Shown here piece by piece: positions 44,701 to 56,700 of a stretch of 64,000 nt of DNA. Under the pieces are notes generated by a model. It made no database searches and was not told where the DNA came from. It was given only the letters and a program-made list of their open reading frames with translations. A program made the translations under genes and the position numbers. The first letter of the stretch is position 1. Each line of letters opens with the position of its first letter. The stretch comes from JAUSFM01 sp964343705. Lineage in GTDB: Archaea; Nanobdellota; Nanobdellia; Woesearchaeales; UBA12501. The stretch lies in contig CAYFJX010000007.1 of NCBI GenBank assembly GCA_964343705.1, positions 62,001 to 126,000 on the forward strand, given 5' to 3'.

Positions 44701-47700
44701 CACATGAGGATTTGCTTAAGGCTGTTGCAAAGAATATACCTGAGGATGTTAAAGTTTCACTTGTTTCACGAGCAAAACCATGTAAGCTGCCTGGGATTGC
44801 TACTGGAGCTGCAGGTGCTGCACCATGTCATCCAGTTGTTGTAGCTAAAACAGCAGATGAATTTGCAGAGTTTACTAAAGCAGCAAAGGATCAGAATGCA
44901 AGATTATTGATAGGAGAGCCTAAGCATCACCGGATTGTGGTGCTTCCTCCTGGTGCAACAGCTGATGATATTACACTTGCACAAAAAAGCGGTGAGGCTC
45001 CTCAGCAGTTAATGGATGCTTTTAAGAAAGGACCTGAAAAAGAAATACCTGGGCAAACTGAGTTCACAACATCTGTACAGACAAGAGGTGTTGAAGGTAC
45101 TATAACTATACTTGATGAGCATCATGCTAGCGCAAAATTGGTGATTGATCCTGAACTTGATGATACTGCACGGCATGTTAATGTAATGGAGATTGTTACA
45201 GCTATAAGTAAAGAAGTAACCAAGAAAGGAGTGGGAACTGTACGGATACATCCTGAAATTCCTCAGGACTTAGAAGCAATATGTAAACGATTTCCATGTA
45301 GTTTTGCAAACATGGATGAAGCATTAGAGAGTCTTGATGCTTGGCTACGTAGAAGTGGGGAAGGGAAAGCTTTCATGAAGAATGATCGGTTTGGAGCACG
45401 AAAGTGGCGAGAGGAACATATTCTTCCTGGCTGGGTATGGGGTTTTGATGTTGTTTCTGACACATTCAGTGGAAGTATCAAAGAGTTTCCTGAAGACTTT
45501 TTGAAAACAGTTATACACGCAGTTGAAGTTGATGTTACACAAGATATTGCTTCGGCAGTAAAGAAAGGCTATATTCCAGGAGCTGCAGAGGTTGAAGATG
45601 CAGTGTTAATAGCTGAAACAAAAGGAGCAAGCTCGTATCTTATGGATATGGATGGGGATCTTGTTCTGCAACGTGATATTACTGAAGTTCTGACTGACAG
45701 GGAGTATGACGTCCTTGTTAGACATGCAGATCATCAATTGCTTACTGAAATGCAAGCTAAAGGTAGGTTAAGACCCTATGTTCTTATGCCAGAGCATGAT
45801 AATGAACTTAGCATCATTTGTGGTATGCACCCCTGTAAGTTTAAACAAGAAGATCTTGAGCAGATTACTAAGGATATTAAAGAGGCAATTAAGAAAGATC
45901 CTAAGATTAAGAAGTGGGTTAAACGGACATATGGTAGAGAATGGGTAAAAAGATTCAAAGAACAAGGAATAACAGAAGATGTAATGAGTGTTCCTCCTGC
46001 ATTCTTAGAAGGGAAAAGATACGAAGTTATAGTGCAACCCAAAGTTGTTCTGCCACTTGAACTACGAACACGAACTGAAGATTTTGATGAGATGGCAAAG
46101 CGGTGGGCATTTAGACATGGAATGGTTGACAGCGATGTTGGAGGAAACATGTATTATGGAGTTGTGGAAGGTATTGAAGGAAGGTATCATCTTGATCTTG
46201 TTGATACACAAATCGGAAAGCTTGGTAAGTTTGAATCAAATCTGCCTGAGGGAATTCCATTCCAGCGTGAATATGGAACCATTCAAGTAGCAGGCAGACG
46301 AGTTGTTGCTCGAGAATCTATGTCTGGTGTTGACTTGAGTACCTATGATCCACAAAGTATTGGCAGAGCTATAATGGAATTAAGAAGAGGGGGAATGAAT
46401 AAAGATGATGCTGTTAAAGAACTAGCAAAACAAGCACGAATCGCATATGAGAAACTTCTTGCAGCAGGGTATAAGAGTTTCCATAACACTGATAGTATTG
46501 ACTTTAAGGTACTTCTTGTTACTCAAAGCAAAAAGATTAATGGTAGATACGCAGACAAAGGCAGTGTTGTTTTCAAGCCAGATAATTTTAGGAAATATGT
46601 AGATGAAGCAGAAGGAGTATCAGTCTACGATGATGAAGCAATAGCAGCAATAGGTAGAGAAGCAGAACAAAAAATGCTCAAGAGGCTGCAGAAAGCTATT
46701 GACGAAGCTGCTGATGAAACGTTAGGCATGCCCCAGGCTGATTATATTGATCCAACAACATTACAAGCTGGGTATGCCCTTGGATTACGTCGAAGTGAAA
46801 TTGCTGAGAGGCGTGAAGTTCTTGGGAGAATTGGATCAATTTATCGAGAAGAAATGGGACAACTTTCCCTTAAACCCACAGGAGAATTTACACCAGGTAT
46901 TAAAGGACTTATTGATGAAGGTGTGATGAGTGTAGATGAGGCTGAAAAACTTCGTGAAGGAACACCATTTAGTTCTGAGTTTGTACAAACAGTAAGAAGT
47001 CGTACTGAGGCTTGTGCGTTACCAACTGGTCCAGCTACTGGAGCTGCAGGAGCAGCACCTTGCTTCCCTGTTGTTGTTGCTGAGTCAATGGATGAATTCT
47101 TTGCAATGTCCTTGGAGGCAGAGAGAAGTAATGTACTTCAGCCCGCAGGATCACTAAAGAAAATAGTTGTACTACCACCAGCAGCAACGCCAGAACACAT
47201 TGCAAGTGCGCAGAGTAAAGGAAGGATTCCGCGAGTACTACGTCGAGAAATAGATAAAGTGATGCGAGAGAAATTTTCAGGGCCTCGACCTGAAAGATTA
47301 TACAATAACGCTGACGAGGCATTGCGAGAGCGAGTACAAGGAGCACCAAAGATTAAACGAGGTGTATTTATTGCAGAGGGAGAATTTGGTGGCTTCTTTG
47401 AAGTAACCACTTCAGATGGAAGTGAGAAAGCAGTCAAGATTATGAGTCTACCCAATGCAAGAGAAGCTCACCCTATGAAACGAGATCCGTTTACTGTTGA
47501 AGATCGAGTAAAAGTGTTCTGGAATGAAATGGAAGCTCTTGAAACTTTAAGCGGAGAAGTGCCAACTACTGGTTGGGGTGGAATAGTAGATACTGGAGGC
47601 AATCCTGCTTATCTGACCGGCAAGCTCAGTGAAGAAAATGTTGCCTTCTTTGACATACGAAAATTTATGGGACTAACAACAGGCATGTTAGATGCAGGTC

Positions 47701-50700
47701 AGCATTTTACTTCCAAAACCATACCAAACCTTGAAAAGATGTTACTGCGTGCAGAATCACTTGGTTGGTACAATGGAGACTTAACATTTGCAGTTGCTAG
47801 AAAAGAGTTTGTACTTGATGGTGTTATGTACAAAGAAGGAGATGTTATCCTCACTGACTTTGGTTTATGGACAAAAGATCCTAATACACCACTTCTTGGA
47901 CCAGGTATTTATGCCGCTGAGTATATGGAGCCAAAAATGGTAAGTTCCCAATTGCAGAAGCGATTAGATGAATTCAGAAGAGAATCTGGACAGCTTCTTC
48001 CTGATGTAACAAAGGGAATAGAAGAAACAATAGCCCAAGAAATCGCCTTGCGGCCTGGTTTCCCCAAATATATCGAATCACCCCTTGACATTCCTAATGT
48101 GCCATTTGTTGGAGATGTACAATATGTACAAGATTTGATTAAACAAGGCAGGTTTGATGAAGCTGATAAAGTCATGGATTCTATTGGATTACAATTAAAT
48201 GTATTTATGAGAACTGATGCAGCGCAGGAACAAACAGAAGCACTACATAGATTCAGTCAACAATTATCTACAATAGATGCAAACTTAGGTGAACAAAAAC
48301 TGTTAAGAGATACAGCGCTTGATGAATTTGCTGTATGGGTAAAAAATGATCCTGATGGAATAAAGTTTGCAAATTCAAAAGACGGAAGAGACTTCATGGA
48401 GAAGCATAAACGTGGGTTCTGGGGAAGTCTATTTTTCGGACCTTATAAGGCTGACAGTATTGGTTACAAGTTCCCTCCAGAGTTTACAGGTGCAACAAAA
48501 GTTAACCTAGAAGAGGTAGACTATGACACACTCCAAGTTATGAACATATTGGGTATTGGTCCTGAAGAACTTGCAAAAAGAAAAGAAATTCTTGATAGAG
48601 TTGGTCAAGTGTACAAAGATGAACTTGGTAAGTTATCTTTTACCAGTCCTGGTGAAGTAACTCCTGCAATGCAGCGGTTAATTGACGACGGTGCAATCTC
48701 AGTTACAGAAGCTGAAGAGTTACGTAAAGGTGTGCCATTGGCAATGGGTGGTATGAGTGATGCTGATTTAAGAGCTGCTCTTACGAAAAAGTGGGGGCCA
48801 ACAGGTCCGCCATTCCCTGGTCCAAAAAAGGTACCTGTTCAGGATCTAAAACCAGCTAAAGAATTTCCAGATGTTCCTGTAATTACAAACAAACAAGTAG
48901 TACTTGGAGAAAAGATATCAGATGGAAATAGTGTTGTTTTCAAAGGATCAATTCCTGGAGTTGGTGATGACCTTGCTCTTAAAAGAATGTACCAACAGAG
49001 TTATGGTTCAGAGCGTAAAATCTTTGAGGAAGCAAGAATGGCAAAAGTTGCATGTGCTCACTTACATTGTCCAGAAATGCACGGAGTTTTTGAACATGAA
49101 GGCATGTACTATCTTGCCATGGAACATATTGATGGACAGCGCCTTACTCAATTTAAAGGAGATGGGGCTTTTGATTTTTTCACGCCAGATAGAGTAGGTG
49201 ATCTTGCAGCAAATCTAGAGGGAGTATTGCGTGAAGGAGTAATCCCAGTTGACTGGCAAGGAGTTGTTCGAGACAACAAAATGGTATTTTATGACTTTGG
49301 TGAGTTTACCTTTGATCCTCTGTTGAAAGAATTGTCTGCCATTGAAATTGAAAGAAAGTCACGAGAATATGTAGCTCGTATGCTAATGAGAACATCGGCT
49401 TTGATTAATACTGACAAAGCCATACAAAACAAAATATGGCAAATTGATATAGATGTCATAAGAAGAATGCTCACTGAAAAGGGTGCAGATCCTATGTCAG
49501 GAGATTTACAAAATTTACTTATGGGTGGTGGAGAAAGAAGAATAGCCTACTTATTGGCGTATGGCATTGATCCAAGAGATGTTGTTCGAACAGTTGAAGG
49601 TTCAACTGCTGTAAAAGCTGCAGATATAAAAAACGTAATCGGCACTGCGGTCGAAGATCCACGGGTTTCAAAACATTTGAGTGATCCTGACTTCCCAGCT
49701 GTTGGGTGTGCACCAAAATCACCTAAGTCTCCATTGGCTGGTCAAGCATACCAGGTTCCTGGACCATGCCATCTTATTGTAAGCAGTTCAAATAGTGAAA
49801 GAATTGCAAAAATAATCAATCAGATTAGAGAAGCAAATGATGAACCGCCACTACAAGTAATTAGAACACCTGATTTTAAAGAATCAATGGAGCTTTCTCC
49901 AGTTTTAACAACTAAAGGAAAAGGAATTCAACATGAGATTTCAACACCTTCTGGATCTGATGTTACCACAGTTGTTCGTACGTTTGACGACGATATCAGA
50001 GACATAGAAACTGTTAGGGAAATGATCATGAGAGATAACCTTGCTCTTATGAGAGATTTGAAAAAGAGAGGTGTAAAAGAGTATGAATTAATTCCACAAA
50101 GTCCACAAGAACTGGATATTATTTGTAGAATACACCCTTGTAGGATAGTTCAGGGTGAGGAGGATAAACTATTTGATAATTTAGAGCATTGGCTAAATGC
50201 AGGCTCAGTAGATGCTGAAGAATTTATTAAGTCAGATTATGGAAAAGAATGGCTTGAAATGAATGCTTACCATCAAAAAAAGACAGGCTGGACACTAGCT
50301 AAAGAATGGAAAGTGAACAGGGCGGGTGCATTAAGAGATTATCTTGAACTTCCTGAAGACTTTACAAAATATCACCCCAATAACATGTACGCTGTTGAAG
50401 TTGATATTTCCTTTACTTTACCTGAGCATGAATGGAGCAAACTAGGTACTGGTGCGCGTGATCCAGAATTGCCAAGAGCTATTCTAATAGATACTGTAAA
50501 AAACCGTCGAGGAAGTACATTCCTTGGAAAAGTTGAAGGCAGAGGAAGGATGGAATTAACATTTCTACAAGATGTTGATGAACAACTTGATCAATATGAA
50601 GAGTTACGTAAGATAGTGCCTATTATTCCTCATTATGATGATGTCGATGTAAACGGTGTACGTGCAATTGCAAAACCGCAAGTAAAGGGACTTGAAATTG

Positions 50701-53700
50701 CTGGAAGTATGACAACTACTGATCGTGACCTTAGCTATGTTGCAGCGCGTTTATCTGATTCAGAAATTAAGAGGGCTGTTAGCCAATACAAAGCAGCACT
50801 GAAAAAAGCACATAAGAAGGGGTATGATCTTACTCTAAGTGGGTATGACCTGATCATTCTAACAGAGGATTGGCCTGGTGGATTGGCAAAGGGTAGTGTA
50901 GTCTTTACAAATACACGTTTCAGGAAATTTCGGAAATTTAGTGATATTGAAATTAATATAGGAACCAAGGACATGAGTATCAAGCAATCCTCAGAACACA
51001 TTGACTTCGCTGCAACACAACTCCAAAAGCATATTGACGCTGCGCAATCAAAAGCAGGTTATCAACGTGGTGTATGGGAAGTAGAAGACTTACCAGTTGT
51101 CGACCAGATAACTGAGTTTGAAGAAGAACTAGCACGGACTATTACTCCCGAGATGCTTGCTGAACGAGCTCAAAAGACAGGATTAGATTTAAATGACCCT
51201 GGACACCGTAGGATTCTTCAAAGTGAAGATTTTCCAACGCTTGAGACAAACAAAGAATGGCAAGGGTTTACTGAGGCTATTGAAAAGGGAAAAAGTAGGA
51301 CCTTTGAAGATTTGGAGTTAGAATATGATTCAATCCCAGAACGAGATATAAGCGAGTATGATAAAGGTCGTAAGCAAGGTCTTCGATCTTTGTTGGTTAA
51401 AAAATTCGCTGAAAAACGTCGTGTAGAAAATGCATTAAAACCAATTGCATCAATACCTTCTGGAGCTGCAAAATTACAGCAAGCAGGAGAGTACTTTATA
51501 AGAAATAGGGAAAATATGTTGCCTGCTGATCAAAAAGCATGGGAGGAGTTCCTGCAAGCTGAAGATGTGCTACCAGCAGAACAAGATCCAGACTTGATAG
51601 ATGCTATACAAAAACAGTGGGACGCTATAACACCTTCACCTGTTGTACAACAGGAAGTGGCAAAGCTTTCTCCTCAAGAACTTTACGCAGTTGCTGCTCT
51701 TAAACTTTCTCCAGGTGAGTACAAAGAACATAAAGAAATTGTACAACGAGTTGGTGATGCGCTTTTTGCTGATGCACAAAAAGCTAATTTGTTGGAATGG
51801 GATGAAACACCAACTAAGTTACAAAAACTGGTTGATGAGGGAATTCTCACCCAGAAACAAGTTGATAACTTGATTTCTCAAGCAAGAAGGATTACTGATG
51901 ATCGTTGGTCTGATGAACAACTTGCTAAAGATCTTGCAAAGAAATGGGATAAACAGGTGAAAGAAAGTCAGACTATGACGTCTAAACCAACAAAAGAATA
52001 TGATCCTGATACAACCCCTGAACTAGTAGGAGCACACCACGTTGGAGGACAGGGTGGAAGCGCAGTAATATACAAGACTCATATGGAAATTGATGGTGTT
52101 ACAAAAGAAGTAATTGTAAAGGCCAAGGGTAGAGTCCAGGCAGATGCCGAAGCAATTGACGCACTTACAGAAGCAGGAGTACCAGTAATAGGCCAACATG
52201 GATTTGTAAAAGCAGGCTCAAGAGATGGTCCTGGCCCGGGACTTATCCTAGATATTGTTGATGGCATACCTATTGATGCTCATGAAAGTATTTTAGGACG
52301 AGTACCTCAAAAAATGATTCTTGAAGCTTTTGAAGATCACACCCTTGATAAACTAAGAGAAGCACTCACACAGGCTAAGGATGAAGAGTTTGGTACAAAC
52401 GTCATACAATACTTTGTTTTACTCCGAGATCAGACTATCAATGGCAAGGCTTACAAAAAAGGAGATATTGTTATTTTTGACGCTGAAAGCTGGGCAAAAG
52501 TAACACCTGAAAATGAACATTTTTGGAGAGTCATTAATGATCGGACTATTGATGATGCAGTTGATCATCTTGAAGAACTGGTTGAAAAAGCTCAAAGAAG
52601 TGAGAGAAAACTCTCAAGAAGTGGTATTCTTGGAACACATATGTCTACAGAAGGTAAACTTTCTGTTATGAGCAATGATGAATTGCATGTAGTTCTGGCG
52701 CTTCGTATGACACCTGATGATATAGACAGGAGCTATAGATTAAGACAAATTGCTGAAGCGTATCGGGATGAAGTTGGATTACTAGTAGCTGGAAAACCAA
52801 CACCAAAGTTACAAGCACTTGTTGATAGTGGAGCACTAAAAGCAGACTTCAGAGGTAATGATTTAGAAAGGTTACGAGAGTTTGCTCCTATGGTTATGGG
52901 TGGTATGGATAGAGTTACATTAGAGGAAACTGTGAGAAGAACCCTGAAAATGCCCCCAACACTCCCTGGTCCTAAAGCAAAACCAGGGAAGATTCCTCAA
53001 GTTCCTATTGGTCCTGCAAGAGAGGATATAATAAAGAAAAACATGCAAATGCTTAATGATGCAGAGTTTGAGTTTACACAAAGTTTTGCTATTGTAAATA
53101 AAGTAACAGGTGAAATTAAGCATATGTCTCCTGTTGGTATGGAAATACACAGAATTAAACGTGAACCAGGTGACACAGTTATACTTCTGAAAAAAGTAGA
53201 AGGAAAAGTAAGCGCATTTGATGCAACACTCCATGGACTTGATGAAACCAGTGCTGGTATGTTTTCAGAAACATTTGCTCGATATAATAAACCCACTCCC
53301 AGACGTGTAACCATGCCAGCACAGACAGTTGAACCTCCACGAAACTGGGAACGAGCTGCAACAGCAGATACTGCTTCATTATCAACAGACGAGCTTGAAG
53401 CAGTCATGGATGGTAAAGCACAAGTGATGCTGGCAAGTGGAAAACTTGATAAGTTGTTAATCAACCCACATGGAACACACGAAAAATTTGTTCAAGGATA
53501 CCGCAGAGTAAGCAAGGAAAATCCTGTGCTTGCAGAATTACAACAACGTTTTAAGAAAGCAGGAATTGATGTTGGGTTAACTAATGATCAGCGACCATTT
53601 GATTTAGAACAAGGAACTGGACTTCTTGCTCAAGCAAACTTTGAAGGAGGTGTATTACAGTATAGGGCCTTTGCAAGCAAGGAAGAAGTCACTGACGTAG

Positions 53701-56700
53701 CATACAGAATGCTGCCAAAAGTAAAAGAGTTCTTTCCTGATGTACGTGTTGACACGTTTGAAGATGCTATACAATTTATTGCTGCACAACAGCTTGAAAG
53801 ACTTGCTGGACACGAGACATTTCATGTTGCCTTTGAAAAGCTTTTGACAACACCACAGAAGTCAGATTGGGTGGGTTTTTTAAGAGAGACAGAGGATAGA
53901 TTGTTAATGCAATTTATGATTGGCCTTGTCAAATATGATTATGTGAATGGTTTACGGCCAGAAATGGCAGCTATTGCTAAACAAGAGGGTACTGTTGAAT
54001 CTACGTTTAAATTATTGATGGAAGCTTTAACTGATGATGAGTTTTTTGAAGTAGCTGATGAAGTGCTTGCTTACAGAACACATTATCATACATTTGGTTT
54101 TCCTGAATCAAAAATTGTTCAGTTTCCCCCAAGTGATGAAGAAATAGCTATGTTACGGAGGATGGGGATACTTCCAGAGGATTTTGAACCAATGAGCCTC
54201 AGGCCATCTAAGAAACCTCGTATAACAATGTCTGACGACGAGATTGCTGATGCTTGGGATGCATTTGGTCCTGCTGCATTAGACAAAGTCTTTGACACTG
54301 CACCAGAAGAGTTCAGACAGCTTATGAAAGACCAAGGTGTACCTGAAGTAACATTAGAAAAACTTGTTGGTGAAGGTAGCTTTGGTGGGGTGTACCAAGC
54401 GCGTATGCCTGATGGTGAGACCAAGGCAGTTAAAGTATTAAAATTACTTCCAAGTGAGGATGTGTGGGTTGGAGAGACTCGTACAGCAGTTTTCTGGAAT
54501 GAAATGAAAGCATTAGAAGAACTTGATGAGGTCATTCCAGCAACAGGATGGGGTGGCATGGTTGATGCAGGTGGTAATCCTGCATATGCAACTGGTTTGC
54601 TTCCTGAAGATAGTGTTGTCTATGTTGATATAACAAAACACCATGCACTCCAAGACCTTGAGGAAGCAGTTAAGTACATGTCTGAGACAACTATACAACA
54701 GCTTGAAGAGGGGCTTAGAGCAGCAGAAGCAGCTGGGTGGCATAATGGAGACCTTGCATTTGCTGTTGTTAAAAATGATATGAAAATCGGAGATAAAGAA
54801 TACAAAGCTGGTGACCTTATTTTTACTGATCTTGGATTCTGGTCAAAAGGTGATGCTCCTCCAACTCAAAGATACTTGTCTCAAACAGGTTATACTAAAC
54901 CAAGTGTAGTTGTTGATATGATGAGAATGTCAATTGATCAGGTTATTGAAGATACATTAAGCAAAGAGGGTGTTGCTGCTGCTCAAGCATTAGGCCTATC
55001 GCCTCGAGAAGCATTACAAAGAAGAGTTATCCTTGATAGGATTGGTGGTGTGGTGACAGGAGATCCAGAGGTAGCAAGTGTTAGACTACAAGAATTAGTT
55101 GGAGAAACAGTTCTTTCAAAAGCAGATGAGGCGAAATTACGAGATTTTATGGACCTTGGTAAAGCTGCTCCTCCACCTGTGGCGGTTGTTGCAGAGCAGC
55201 CACCTGTTGGTATGAGTTCAACTATTCTTACACGTCGAGCACGTATTGCAGGTGTTGATAAAGATGTTGTGGTTTTAACACCGCGAAGAAAGGTTGGAAA
55301 CATTAAACTTGGTATTAAACTTGCACAAGCAAGAAAAATGGAAAACATCAAGGGCTTTAATATTCCAAAACATTTTGGAAAAGTTAGTGTTGATGGTGAA
55401 GACGGCCTTGCAATGGAACTTGTCGAGGGTGTTGTGTTTACTGGTGATCCATTACGACAAGCTGATCTTGCACAACTTGCAAAGCTTGACGCAGAACAGG
55501 TTGCAAAAAATCTAGAACGTGGTTTACAAGCAGCTGAGGAAGCAGGATGGAGTGCAAAAGGTGGTGCACAATATATTGTGTTGACACATGCTCAGGAAAT
55601 CAATGGAAAACAACTCAAAGCAGGCGATATTGTCTTTATTGACCTTGATGAATTTGAACAAGGAGTAGCGCTTGCTGACATGCGTATATTCAATGAAGGA
55701 CAAGCTCTTGATTTAAGAAGAATACTCTTTGAAGCAGAAGACGTTGTTGATGTAATACCTGTTAAAACAACTAAGGACTTGGAAGGTAAAGTTATTCAAA
55801 TTCCGTCGTATTCTAAAATTTGGAAACACTATGCTGACCGATGGATTGCTCCTGATTTAACAAAATGGCTTGATGAAACTCAAGAAGGTCAAGATTGGTT
55901 GGCAAAGAATCCACAGTGGAAAAAAGATCATATGAAATGTACATTCTGGATCTTTAATTGTAAAGTTGATTGGACAACACTAGAACAAGATGCAAGTAAT
56001 TATCCACCTAAATTTTTTGAAAGTGATATTGGCCTACAGTATAAACTGATTGACAAAGGAACTGCACCAAAGGCAACACCTTTCCAAGTAGATCAAGGAT
56101 ATGCAGCACCATGTCCTTTGACGTCGAGAAGACAAACTCTTGGTGCTGCTGCTGAACTGCCATGCGTGGGTAAAGTTAGAGAAAGATTCAACCAGGTAAA
56201 AAAATCGTACAAGGAGTTAGAATCTGTAGTCAAAGAAGCATTAGCAAAACATCCAGATGTCGAGGTAAAACAAGCAAAAGTTAGTGTTATGGCACAGCTT
56301 GGAGAAGGTGATAATGGCATTGTATATGTTGGTGATGTTGAAGGAGTTGGTGAAAACCTTGCATTAAAAGTTGTTAAGTTTGATGGTGCAAAGCCTCCGG
56401 ATAAAACACTGAAGGAATTGTTTAAAGAGATGGCAAACCTTGAAAAAGGTGTTTGCGAAGGCTTACCTTGCCCAAAAGTACATGGACTATATGAACATGA
56501 AGGAGTCTATTATATAGCAATGGAACAAGTAAAAGGTACACATTTTAGGGATTTAAGTGATGATGAAATTATCAAATATTTTACTGATGAAAAGATAAAT
56601 GGACTGCGTGAGCAATTAAAAGTAAAAATTGGTGAACATTGGAGCCCTGGTGATGTTCAAGGAATGGTTTTGACTGAGAAACAAACTCTAAATGGTGTTG

